Of a DNA stretch of 64,000 nucleotides, positions 36,870 through 47,104 are shown one piece after another. Source of the DNA: Calliphora vicina (lineage: Eukaryota > Arthropoda > Insecta > Diptera > Calliphoridae); the NCBI RefSeq assembly GCF_958450345.1, contig NC_088780.1, positions 47,174,033 through 47,238,032 on the forward strand, in the 5' to 3' direction. Each line of letters starts with the position of its first letter. Position 1 is the first letter of the stretch. Made by a program: the position numbers and the translations under genes. The notes under the pieces are model-generated. The model was not told where the DNA came from. It did not search any database and saw only the letters and a program-made list of their open reading frames with translations.

Positions 36870-39409
36870 TTTATTCTCACTTGGTTACTGAACATTATAG
36901 TGTAAAAAACAAATTTTTTTTTGCTCACCAAAGACCCCTCCTTAAAATCCATGCGGAATTTTAATGTAGACAAAATTTGGCTTCGATTCAGGGCTTCTGT
37001 TCATAACTTTTTGACAAAGTTCAGAAATATCAGGAAGTTAAAAAATATAATTTTCATTAGATTTGACCCAAATAAACACTTTATAACTCAATTGTCTGCT
37101 GGGTATTTAAATCATATTAAAAATAATTACATTTTATTTCTAAATAATTGTATAAACACATTGATAAGCATATGGCTGTCTAGTCTCGAATGTCTTTTCA
37201 ACTCTACATGATCATACAAATTAGTAAGTATGTGTCTGTCTTTATGTCCATCCATTCTGCATATGTTTAGACTTCCTAAGTCTCTGTAGCCAACTGACCT
37301 CTGTTACTTTAAGTTAATGCTGCATATTTTATGCTTTTAAATGCATCATTATGATTATTTATATTTTGATTTACGATGTTAATGATTTGTGTTTTTTTTT
37401 TCTTTCTTTTTATTTTAACGTATTTATGATTTTACACGTACATGCGAAGTTAAAAACATACACAGAAATCAAAATCCTCTGAAATAATGATTCGTTCGCA
37501 CTTGTACATTCAAATAATACAAAATATGAAAATTGTAATATTTTTTCCCCAGTTGGCCTTAAAGATAAATGTTTATACTGTTAGTTTATTAGGTGATAAA
37601 TAGCCTTGGAGGAAGCTTTTTTTTTTCTTCTTTATTTTACTTAAACTTAACTTTTTATATTCCCCATTAAACATGGATTTTCTACACGTGATTTTCAGAA
37701 AATTATGATGGTAAATTTTCCAAAAAAAAGAAAAAATTACAATACATTTTATACAAAACAAAAATTATGGCTATAGAAAGTTGTTTAGCTTTTAAATCAT
37801 AATTTGTTTATGGAAAATTTGTATAGTAGAGTAATTGGGACATTAGCCTATTTCTGCAGTGATGGTAAATCTAATGGGTTTGTAAGTGGATTTGAATAAT
37901 TATTACAAATGTAATATAATTATTTGTTTTTCAAGAAATTTATTTGTTAAGCAATATATTAAGCCATTATTTGTTACATTTTTTGTTTAACTTATTTTCT
38001 TAATAAAAATATTAATACGGTCAAGTTCGCTTACCGAATAATAGTGATATTTTACCATAAAAAAATAGTGAATGTTTGTAAATAATTAAATATAATCATA
38101 TTTAAATAATGCGCCTAAATCTTAATTTAAACTAAAATAATTTTTAATATACTTATTTGACGTCACCAAGTTAATTTAAATATGCTATAATTAATTGAAA
38201 ACCATATTCATAAACTATAACTTTTTTTATATCAATTCAGGTAGCATAATTTTATATACTCATTAATTTGAATAGGTCTATTTATTAATTTATTGTATTT
38301 AATTAGTCTGTAGCCTATTTGTCACTTTATTATTACAACGTTTCTTTCTGAACTATAGCGATTAGTTATAGCTTTTTATGCTCTAATTAAAATACAAATA
38401 TTTGACGCACTAAAATCAAAATAAAATATTTATTTGATTTGCAAATATCTTTAAAATTATGTTAAGATTATGCCATTTATTAAGTCCGTTTATAAACGCC
38501 ACATTAAAATTAAGAAGCATTCAATTTCTTGATACATATTAATTAATACGCCTCTAAATTAATTTTACAGTTACATTTATCAATATCTAGAAATTTAGTT
38601 TGCTTATATTAAAAAGCGAAATCGTAAGACTTAATAAACAAGCATCATATACATATTTTAAACAATGGAGACAAATTATTTTGTTAAAATTAGAATATTT
38701 ATATAAGTTCGTGGTAATAATTAAAAATTCTTTGCAGCTACTCATTAAAAATGTGTAAATTGAGAATGTGTGAGAATGATCCATATATAAAATGGATATG
38801 ACGGAAATTTGTATGTTCCCAAGAATATAAACGGTTTGACTTCCTGTTTCCAGTTCTCCATTAAAACTCAGCATACCATTGCACAATGGTTGCGCCCATA
38901 CGACAAATATAAAAAATATGATGATAATAAATTGGTGGTCTAGCGAAATAAATAGTCGATAATTTTGTCAAATTTTTCTATTTTAATTTTTTTGATAATT
39001 TCTAACTGTACTTTTGAAATAAAAGCAATTGAAATGTGAACATGCATAGATAAAAGTAGCTCGTTAAAAGAAACGCCAATACAAAGTAAAACTTCAATTG
39101 TTAAAGTATATATGAAAAAAGTGTCGAAATAAAATGATTTTAAATGGAAATTATAGTGGATGGTATGTGAAATATTTGTGAGAAATATCAAGTGTGTAAA
39201 TTGTGTTTTGGCTTTTTAAAAATATAAATCTAAAAAGAGTTATTTTTTAACATAATTTGCTAAACTACCTTAAATTGACTTAAAGTTTTAATTAGTTTCC
39301 CAACCGAATCCAATGACCAGATTAGTGGCTGAATGTTGGTACATGTGTATAGTTTATGATAATATATAATTTAGCTGCAGCTTATTGCAGTTTTTTAAAT
39401 AATATTCAA
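36870..39409. other. No recognisable gene; AT-rich
   Basis: About 2.5 kb with no family motif. Open frames up to 99 codons are low-complexity and in AT-rich sequence, consistent with chance. Could be unique host DNA. Confidence 0.5.
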
Positions 39410-39770
39410 TATACTATGTCCGATAAAGTCCAATTTCTGGAGGACATCTGTATGGGGGCTAGGTGAAATAATGGACCGATTTCAGCCATTTTCATTAGGC
39501 TTTGTCCTTGTGCCGAACAAATTATATATACCAAATTTTATTGAAATATCTTCAAAATTGCGACCTGCACTTTGCGCACAAGGGTTACATGGACAGCCAT
39601 CCAGCCAGACGGACGGACAGACATCGTTTAATCGACTTAAAAAGTGATTTTGAGTCGATAGGTATACTTTAAGGTATACTTTAAGGCGGGGACAATATTT
39701 TTGCCCGTTACAAACATCTGCACGAACCCAATTAACCCTCCCCACTATGGTGGTGCAGGGTATAAAAATG
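39410..39770 (+). repeat. Fly dispersed repeat with TATAAAA end
   Basis: Contains GGAGGACATCTGTATGGGGG, TTAGGCTTTGTCCTTGTGCC, a GACGGACGGACAGACATCG run, TTTTGAGTCGATAGGTATAC and CTCCCCACTATGGTGGTGCA, then GGGTATAAAAA. A 14-bp unit (GGTATACTTTAAGG) is duplicated at about 39660. Non-coding. Confidence 0.8.
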
Positions 39771-40069
39771 GGCGGGAGGTGAATGCGACCACGCCCATTT
39801 TCTCAGAATATCGTTTTAATGTCACCAGAAATATATTGTGTAAGTTTTAAGACTATATATTTATTCTTACTATTTTTGTCACTCTCTTCCATACAAGTGC
39901 AACCACTGTGCATTGGTTGGAAGAATGTCCCGAAACTGATTGAGAAAATGGCAATAAATTTTGAGAGCGCAAGCAGTGCAGCAATATTATTAGCACATTT
40001 TGATGATTGAAAACACTACAAAGCAGTGATTTCATTCATATAGAAAACAAGAAAGAACGTGTAGTCGGT

Positions 40070-40520
40070 CAAGCCCGACCATACACCAAGAAGATGATTA
40101 TAAACAGTTTTCTTTCAAAATTTATATGGGAGCTATGACTAATTGTGGACCCACCGTTACAAAATTTTTTTGACATGACTTTTGAATATATATTACTTAT
40201 TTGTGTTGAATTTGGTTTGGATATCTATTTTCAGATAGGGCAATCGTATGGGGGCTAGGAGAAATAATGGGCCGATTCTCACCAAATACAATAGGCGTCG
40301 TCCTTGTACCAAATTTTGTCGAATTATCTTTCAAATTGCGACCTGTAGTTTGATTACAAGGTTTACATGGACGGACAGATGGACATCGCTTAATCGACTC
40401 AGAAAGTGATCCGAGCAGATTGGTATACTTTAAGGTGGGTGGTGGGACAATATTTTGGTACGTTAGAAACATCAGCACTAACCCAATATACCCTCCCCAC
40501 TATGGTGGTGTAGGGTATTA
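40070..40520 (+). repeat. Fly dispersed repeat, second tandem neighbour
   Basis: Same class and orientation as 39410-39770, sharing ATGGGGGCTAGGAGAAATAA, TAGGCGTCGTCCTTGTACC, TGGACGGACAG and CTCCCCACTATGGTGGTGTA before the end near 40520. The two copies sit about 300 bp apart. Confidence 0.8.
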
Positions 40521-40546
40521 AAAGAGAATCAACTCATATACATATC

Positions 40547-40650
40547 TGGCGTGTAGCCCCTCAAAGTTGGTCACCTCTGGTCACATTCCATTTATAATCG
40601 GAATGAGCTGAAATTTTAAATATAAATAGTCCTTTAGAAAATCTACAAAA
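40547..40650 (+). repeat. Fragment of palindromic element A arm
   Basis: Shares TATAATCGGAATGAGCTGAA and AAATATAAATAGTCCT with the left arm of the palindrome at 15426-18310 (about 15780-15825). Only about 100 bp remain. Confidence 0.65.
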
Positions 40651-40763
40651 AATATGCTTACGCATTGTGGTACTCTTATGGAGTTTTATTTTCTGACACA
40701 AATTGTTGCAAACATATTTTGTGCCATTTATTAAAGGTTATTAATACGATCATCATGTGTTAA

Positions 40764-40767
40764 ATAT
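40764..40767 (+). other. Target-site duplication (left copy)
   Basis: ATAT immediately before the first base of LTR1; the same four bases follow LTR3 at 63107-63110. A 4-bp duplication is usual for Ty3/gypsy integrases. The internal LTR2 has no such flanks, so the array descends from one integration. Confidence 0.85.
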
Positions 40768-41928
40768 TGTGATGGGTGAAATTCGGATTGTTCAAAAACT
40801 CAGAATTTTATTAGATTTTTTTTACCACCACCTCTAATTTTACACAATTAAATATAATACTTCTATGTAAAGTAATATTTTTGTATATTTGCATGATGTC
40901 AGTCATTCAGTTAAAGCATGAATATAATTTACGGATATCAGTTGTCCAACTCTGACAGCCTTAAGTTAATTTTTTTGTATCTTCTCACCGAGTTTTTTTT
41001 GTTTCTCTAATGCGTTTAATGAGACTGTTAAGGGTCAGTTTCGCAATTGGAAGTTGAGTTAATTAAAACTTGACGTAGTTGAACAACTCTAATATAAAGT
41101 TAAAATTATAAATTAGTATAACAAATATTTGCAATATGTACCAAAGAAAGATATGTTGTTATGATAATATTGGTATTGTAATAGCTTCAAATATCACCTT
41201 AATGTTGATGCGAATCTATTTTTCATGATACCAATTAAATAAGTTTAAGCTGCACTGTGAAACTGTGACTAAATGCGTAATATGCGTAATACTTTAATAG
41301 TTGAGTGCTGTGAGAATTAATATTGGAAATAATGTAACGGCTACCTGTTTTTTTATGAACATTCTTCACATTCCTCACATTTTTTTTCTTTTCTGTGGTA
41401 CGCTTTAGACCTTTGACAATTAGAAATCACATTCTTTCTAAAGATCGCGACAGTAAAAGACCTTAAGTAAAATATAAAAAAAAAAAAAAGTTTATATATA
41501 TATTGTTAAGAAATATTACATGAAAAGTGCCTAACTTTATTAATAAATTAAGAACCAATACTAAGGATTATTAGTGAAGGATTATTGTTAATCAAAAACA
41601 TCCCCAGGGATCATTTTGTGATATTTGTACCTCTGGGAAACCAATTCAATTTGGATTGCCATCAAAGCTCCAAAGCTGGCGACATAGCCACAGGCTATTG
41701 GTAAGTCTCATGTGCGCTAATTGTACTTTAAGAAGCTGATTACTATTCCCTTATTTAATAATAACTTTAGGAGCCCCAATTTGTTAGTGACGCTAGGACT
41801 GTTTAAAGTATACCTAGTAATTGTGCGAAAACTAATAGCCAGAATACAATGCACCAGTCTATAATTCCATCATGCCGAAACATTGTGCCGTCTCACGGGG
41901 CTTAGACGATAAATATTGCTTCCCGACC

Positions 41929-41935
41929 TATAAAA
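41929..41935 (+). promoter_or_regulatory. Candidate TATA box in LTR1
   Basis: TATAAAA in GACCTATAAAAACGTTTG is the best core-promoter match in the LTR. Copies occur at 51697-51703 and 61465-61471. If used, transcription would start near 41960, leaving a very long R-U5 leader that includes the Tc1/mariner insert. Confidence 0.4.
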
Positions 41936-42938
41936 ACGTTTGATTAATTTTACCTATAATTAATTATACTAATAAATATACTTAATACTAAAGAATATTG
42001 CCTACCATAACGAAATAACAACATAATTTTATACATTTCTAAATTTCAAAACTTGTCACCTAATATCAAGCTTATAACTTATATATATACCTTATAACTC
42101 ATATATATCCTTTATATATCTATCAAATTTAAAAGTTTACTAAAACACTAATTTTGCTAACCCAATGTATTAAAAATTGTTTTGTAAATATGAAAATACT
42201 TACAATTTAATTTTACATAGATTGGGAATACAATTTTCTTACGTTACGAAAACCAATTTATAAATTTTCCTAAAATTTTGTAAAAATAAACTTAATATAA
42301 TATTAAACTTAAACCTACATAAAAAAAAAACAACTAAATATTAATTTTTGAAATAAACTATGAATTCAACATATATAACATTTGCTAAAAACCTAAAACT
42401 AAGAACAATTTTATATTTAACCCTTATTTTATAATATTTGAGTTTATAAATATGTATATCATCTATTAACAATCTATAACACCCACTATTTTAATATGTA
42501 TTTTCCCTAAAATTACTATTTAACAAAATGCAAATTTAATACCGTACTGAAAACCCTAATCATCTATTTAAAATTTAAATACAAAGTATATATACATATA
42601 TCATCAATGTTGCAGAACCACCGATTCATCAGGCCTGTTTGACTTCGTGGGAGAATTTGCATGTAAGTTGATGAATATAAAAAAATAACCAAAACAAAAG
42701 AACAATAATTGCGTTTACTCTGTATTAAGAGAAATCATACTGTTTAAATCAAAAGCTAGTTATCATCAATAGCAACAAATAATAATGAGCTCTTAGTTTA
42801 CAAATTTTTTTTTTGTTTTGTTTAACAACATGATCTCTCACTTTACCAATTTTAATTGTCTGTTTTAGCAATATGATCTCTCTTAAACATTAATAATTTT
42901 AATTTTTGCTTTTTCAATAACACACATTTATTTACATA

Positions 42939-44236
42939 AGGAGTGAGATCGAAAAATTCTTAACACACGTTTTTCATTACATTTTTTAACCCAAGTATTA
43001 TTTGAATTTTTTTTTGATCAAGTTACCTTTGAAAAACATGTCAGTTATTATGTGTAATGTCAATTATATTAATTTTTTTGTTAATCTGATTAAAATGAGT
43101 GACCAGAAAAAAGTGCGTACTGAAATTATTAAATATTTTCAACAAAACCCAACTTGGTCTTACAAAAAGTTGGCCAAGCATACAAAGGTCTGCCGTCAAA
43201 CTGTTTCCAATGTTATTAAACAGTACCGGGAGAACTTGTCAGTTGATAGAAAACCTGGTTCAGGTAGAAGGAATGGTCCACATGATGTTTCTAAAGCCAA
43301 AAAAATAGAACGCATTTTCAAAAGAGCTCCCAACACATCCGGTAGGAAAGCAGCCCGGTTAGCTCAGTGCTCGGACTATTTGGTACGAAAAGTTAAAGCT
43401 AATGCAGGTTTAAAAACATACAAGGCTCAAAAAGTTCCTGACAGGAACGCTACTAAAAATTTAGAGGCCAAAAACAGAGCACGGAAATTGAAGTCAAGTT
43501 TTATAAAAAAATATTCTTGCTGCATAATGGATGACGAAACGTATGTTCTGGCAGATTTTTCGCAACTTCCAGGTCAAAAATTTTATGTTGCTGATGCTCG
43601 AGGGAATGTTGAAGAAAAGTTTAGGACCCAAAAGCAGACAAAATTTCCCAGAAAGTTCTTGGTATGGCAAGCAATATGCAGTTGCGGCAAAAGAAGCCAC
43701 TCATTTGTTACAACGGGCTCTATAAATACCGAAATTTACATCAAGGAATGTTTACAAAAAAGGCTGCTTCCATTCATAAGACTTCATAATGTGTCCACTT
43801 ATTTTTGGCCTGACTTGGCATCCTGTCACTATGGCAAACAAGCCCTTGAGTGGTACAAGAACAATAATGTGGTATTTGTACCAAGAGAGGCAAATCCTCC
43901 AAACTGCCCGGAGCTAAGGCCAGTGGAGAGATATTGGGCTCTTGTTAAAAGAGAATTGAAGAGTACAAAAAAGGTGTCCAAAAGTGTGGTAGATTTTAAA
44001 CGGAGATGGACTACATGTTCGAGCAAAGTGACAGAAAGCACTATAAAAACGTTAATGGAAGGGTTTCCGAAAAAGGTTCAAAATTTCATCACTAGTGATT
44101 AAAACTATAAAAATAATTTTTTTTGTAAATTGTAATAATAATTTCAATCAAATAAAAAAAAAATTAAAGCTGTAAGTTTAGTGGTTTCTTTTTTATAAAC
44201 ATATATGTATGTTAAGAATTTTTCGATCTCACTCCT
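42939..44236 (+). mobile_element. Intact DD37E Tc1/mariner transposon in LTR1
   Basis: A 1298-bp element with perfect 27-bp inverted ends that start AGGAGTGAGATCGAAAAATT, flanked by TA (42937-42938 and 44237-44238). The empty site is visible in LTR3 (TTTACATATATTTATGCG at about 62533-62550), which gives the insertion boundaries directly. It encodes a single uninterrupted transposase on the plus strand. It resembles the ITmD37E group of Tc1/mariner described from mosquitoes, by catalytic spacing and end length (recalled). Structure suggests it could be autonomous. Confidence 0.95.
43095..44102 (+). CDS. DD37E Tc1/mariner transposase (copy 1)
   Basis: Cut-and-paste transposase that would bind the element's inverted ends and insert at TA. 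I chose the ATG at 43095 (MSDQKKVRTE, 335 aa), because the 31 residues from the upstream in-frame ATG at 43002 are hydrophobic and unlike the family. Domains, numbered from the 43002 Met: helix-turn-helix at about 53-75 (SYKKLAKHTKVCRQTVSNVI), a GSGRRN linker (86-91) like the family's GRPR, a second DNA-binding half at about 98-135, then the catalytic core. Catalytic residues are D178 in MDDETY, D271 in FWPDLAS and E309 in PELRPVERYW. There are 37 residues between D271 and E309, hence DD37E. No stop or frameshift. It lies wholly inside the LTR. Confidence 0.95.
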   Translation: MSDQKKVRTEIIKYFQQNPTWSYKKLAKHTKVCRQTVSNVIKQYRENLSVDRKPGSGRRNGPHDVSKAKKIERIFKRAPNTSGRKAARLAQCSDYLVRKVKANAGLKTYKAQKVPDRNATKNLEAKNRARKLKSSFIKKYSCCIMDDETYVLADFSQLPGQKFYVADARGNVEEKFRTQKQTKFPRKFLVWQAICSCGKRSHSFVTTGSINTEIYIKECLQKRLLPFIRLHNVSTYFWPDLASCHYGKQALEWYKNNNVVFVPREANPPNCPELRPVERYWALVKRELKSTKKVSKSVVDFKRRWTTCSSKVTESTIKTLMEGFPKKVQNFITSD

Positions 44237-44814
44237 TATATTTATGCGTACAGATTTTTTTTTGTTTGCATTTTGTTATGAAATTTTTTTTTTGGGTAAA
44301 TCTTGTAAGTTAATTTCGGGGGGAAGTATCCCAAAACCCCATACATATTATTACCTTTTAAATTATATTCATTAAATAAATAGTTTAGATTATTTTCTTA
44401 ATGAAGTCCATTTATATTTTTATTATTAAATAAATATTGTGAATTTAATATGAGACACTAATTTGTTCTTTTTGGTTGACAAAATGTAGAGGTAATGGTA
44501 AAGTAACTTTGTTTAATGGGCTGAGATTAAACTTTATGATCTTCAGCAGGTAGGGTGGGTAATTAGATCATGAGGAATATTACACCTTTTTCCTCACAAC
44601 ACTAGCAGAAAATATTCTACTTGGTAATAGAGACTATTTCTAACTTTTTCTACTATCCTGCACACAAATTCTATCTTAAATTGATGTGACGTGACCTCCC
44701 CCTAATAGGTATCACAGCCTACGCCCATTTCCCTGAGCTAAGACCGAAGCATCGCTAGGTGTGCAGACCAGTGATAGCCTGGGGCAGGTCAGTTGTTCGT
44801 TACAGATAATTTAA

Positions 44815-44832
44815 TGGCGCCCAACGTGGGGC
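44815..44832 (+). promoter_or_regulatory. Primer binding site, tRNA-Lys type (copy 1)
   Basis: TGGCGCCCAACGTGGGGC, ten bases after the end of LTR1. It is complementary to the 3' 18 nt of fly tRNA-Lys ending in CCA, as I recall that sequence. tRNA-Lys priming is used by gypsy and by the long-LTR Osvaldo/Ulysses elements. A 10-base gap from the LTR is longer than the usual 0-3. Confidence 0.9.
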
Positions 44833-45502
44833 ACTTTCCGAAAGACATTTATAGTTTAACACCACCAAAAACTTCATATTTAGAAAGGCTTCACATTACT
44901 ACGTGCATTTTTCGTTCTTTTTTTTCTTTTTTTCTTCTGATATTTCTAATTTTCCTATAAACTTTTATTGGAATTTTCGTATTTCGTCTTTAAGAGACTA
45001 ATACCTACCAATATCTTTAATATAAAATAATACTTTTTCTAATATTATACATATTTAAACTTTATCTTTTTCTTCTTATTATTGTTAATTTAAAGTTTGG
45101 AATCTTATTAAGTTGACATTTGTTGTCTAGTTGATACCGACTTTAAGACCTATAATATCTATTTCTTTTTGCTATTGTCAATGCTTTATTCTTTTCTTAT
45201 TTATGGACTTTTGCAAAATGCAGTATGCGTTTTCCTACCATCGGTTATGAAACTTTAAACATTGACAATTTCTTTAAGTGAAAATTTTTTTATTAGAGAC
45301 TTCTTTTCTTAATATATTTATTGAGAATTGTGCTCAATAAAATCTTTTGCTTACTAAATTCTTTTTCTAAAATTTTTCTGCTAGTGCAACATTTTTTTTA
45401 AATAAAGTTATTACCAAAACTCTACAAATTAGTCAACCAAATGTTATATTGCATTTCCTGATATACATATAGAATTTTTGTATACAATTTGTTTTATCAA
45501 TC
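44833..45502 (+). other. Untranslated leader before gag (copy 1)
   Basis: About 670 bp, very T-rich, with no open frame of note. Presumably holds packaging signals, but none can be identified by eye. Repeated at 54601-55270. Confidence 0.6.
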
Positions 45503-47104
45503 ATGCCTATAAATCGTAGCCCAGAACAAGCAGGTGCTCAGGCACTAGAAACTCCTGAACAGACACTCTGTATCATTTGTAATGAAAACTTAGAATCCGA
45601 AGATAAGACTGTTACCACATGTAATCATTCTTTTCATTCGTCATGTTTACGAAGATGGTTAGAAACGAGTCAAACATGTCCAATTTGCAGGCAGCCTTGC
45701 AATTCTTTAGATTCTGATGCTCAAGCTATTCCACCTACAAGAGGTGAACCCTCTAATTCGAGAAACAGAGGAGGAGCAATTCCTCGCGATCGTCCAACAA
45801 CAAGATTGTACTCACAGCAACAACAACAACAAAGAGGTTTAGGTTCCTTGGAACCAATTCAAACCCCGGGTAATCGTCGTCGTACGACACATTTTTCTCC
45901 AAATCAAATTTCAGAACAACGAGTTCAGAATATTATTTCTGAATCACTCAATGCTTTTAGAGCAGAATTTTCTGCTACACTTTCTAATGAGATACAGTCT
46001 ATGCTACAGAATCTTAATTTAGGGAACAATCGTCCGGACAATAATTTAAATTCTAGCAATATTGCCAATAACCGCTCACAAGTACCAAATTTCAGTAACA
46101 GGAGGATGAATCATTCATCAACCTCAAATCATGGTCTTGACCCTCCAGCTGATTGGCCACAAGATAACCCTTTTAGGGGCGGACAATCTTTCAGACCCTC
46201 ACCACATAATAGACGTAGTGGACCAATAAATATTGATAATTCGCCACTTACTTCGCATCAAATTTCGAATTTGATTAACAATTGGCATTTAAAATATTCT
46301 GGTTTGAACAACGACATTTCAATCGATGAATTTATATATAGGGTTAATACCTTAACTTCAATTCACCTTCATGGTAACTTTGATTTGCTCGTTGAGCACG
46401 TACATTCACTCTTCGAAGGAAAAGCTCTTAAATGGTTTTGGAGGTTCCATCGCCAAACTGACACCACACCAGTGTGGTTTGATCTATGCGATGCTCTTCG
46501 AAGAGAATTTAAAGATACTAACACGGATTATGATATCAAAGATGATATGCGTCGTAGAAAACAGAAAAGTTCTGAAAGCTTTGATTTATTTTTGGATACT
46601 ATGATGAACTTAAGCGATAAACTTAGAATTCCACTCAGCGAAATGGAATTTGTCGAAATTGTTATAAGAAATTTACGAACTGATCTGCGTCATGAGTTAC
46701 TACATTTAAATATAACTGATATTTCAACTTTGAGAAAGGAGGCAAGAAAACATGAAAAATTCTTTGAGGATTTATCCTCACATTCATTTTCAAAACCTAG
46801 ATATTCTCGGCCAAACGTTTCTGAGATTTTGCAACCCTCAGAAATTAACGAAGTTGATAATGAAGAATTTTCAACTGAAATAAATGAAGTTACAGCTTCT
46901 GCAATTATGAAATGTTGGAACTGTGATGCTCCTGGTCACCGTTACCATGACTGCTTAGCTCCCCGGCGTATATTTTGCTATGGCTGCGGTGCCGTAGACA
47001 CTTACAGACCTTCGTGTCCCAAATGTTCTACAAGACCGGAAAACTTAATAATGGATGTCCGTCGAACATTGACCGGACATCCGCAAAAATTTCCCAAGAA
47101 CTAA
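45503..47104 (+). CDS. gag: RING-H2 finger-Gag polyprotein (copy 1)
   Basis: Structural Gag of a Ty3/gypsy retrotransposon, 533 aa. The N-terminus carries a complete RING-H2 finger: C23, C26, C40, H42, H45, C48, C59, C62. Its spacing is CX2C-X13-CXH-X2-HX2C-X10-CX2C. It also has the residues expected of an E2-binding ubiquitin ligase: Ile24 after the first Cys, Trp52 and Pro60, with Arg63 right after the last Cys. Then come a low-complexity linker with six Gln (105-110), a likely helical stretch (135-172) and an Asn/Ser-rich spacer. The retrotransposon gag/capsid domain is at about 255-420 (EGKALKWFWRF, LRREFKDTNTDYD). A CCHC zinc knuckle follows (C471, C474, H479, C484), then a CX2C-X9-CX2C motif (492-508). 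Start: the first Met in an open frame after the leader. It differs from copy 2 at residue 4 (Asn here). Confidence 0.95.
   Translation: MPINRSPEQAGAQALETPEQTLCIICNENLESEDKTVTTCNHSFHSSCLRRWLETSQTCPICRQPCNSLDSDAQAIPPTRGEPSNSRNRGGAIPRDRPTTRLYSQQQQQQRGLGSLEPIQTPGNRRRTTHFSPNQISEQRVQNIISESLNAFRAEFSATLSNEIQSMLQNLNLGNNRPDNNLNSSNIANNRSQVPNFSNRRMNHSSTSNHGLDPPADWPQDNPFRGGQSFRPSPHNRRSGPINIDNSPLTSHQISNLINNWHLKYSGLNNDISIDEFIYRVNTLTSIHLHGNFDLLVEHVHSLFEGKALKWFWRFHRQTDTTPVWFDLCDALRREFKDTNTDYDIKDDMRRRKQKSSESFDLFLDTMMNLSDKLRIPLSEMEFVEIVIRNLRTDLRHELLHLNITDISTLRKEARKHEKFFEDLSSHSFSKPRYSRPNVSEILQPSEINEVDNEEFSTEINEVTASAIMKCWNCDAPGHRYHDCLAPRRIFCYGCGAVDTYRPSCPKCSTRPENLIMDVRRTLTGHPQKFPKN

Larger units (their letters stand above)
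40768..44804 (+). mobile_element. LTR1 of the Ty3/gypsy array, with DD37E insert
   Basis: Long terminal repeat beginning TGTGATGGGTGAAATTCGG and ending CAGTTGTTCGTTACA, bounded by TG...CA. It is 4037 bp, of which 1300 bp are an inserted Tc1/mariner and its TA duplication, so the native LTR is about 2737 bp, very long for this class. A TATA box candidate (TATAAAA, 41929-41935) follows the sequence TTCCCGACC. Good splice-donor matches are GGTAAGTC (41700) and ATGTAAGTTG (42661), so a spliced leader is possible but untested. No open frame of note except the insert's transposase. It seems identical to LTR2. Confidence 0.95.

Noticed and set aside
43002..43094. Upstream in-frame ATG as the transposase start
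   Set aside because: The first 31 residues are hydrophobic and unlike the family N-terminus. The Met at 43095 begins MSDQKKVRTE directly before the helix-turn-helix.
46975..47043. Independent start codon for pol at 46975
   Set aside because: The ATG lies inside the gag zinc-motif coding region and the frame is open only as the -1 shadow of gag. Frameshift expression is the family norm.
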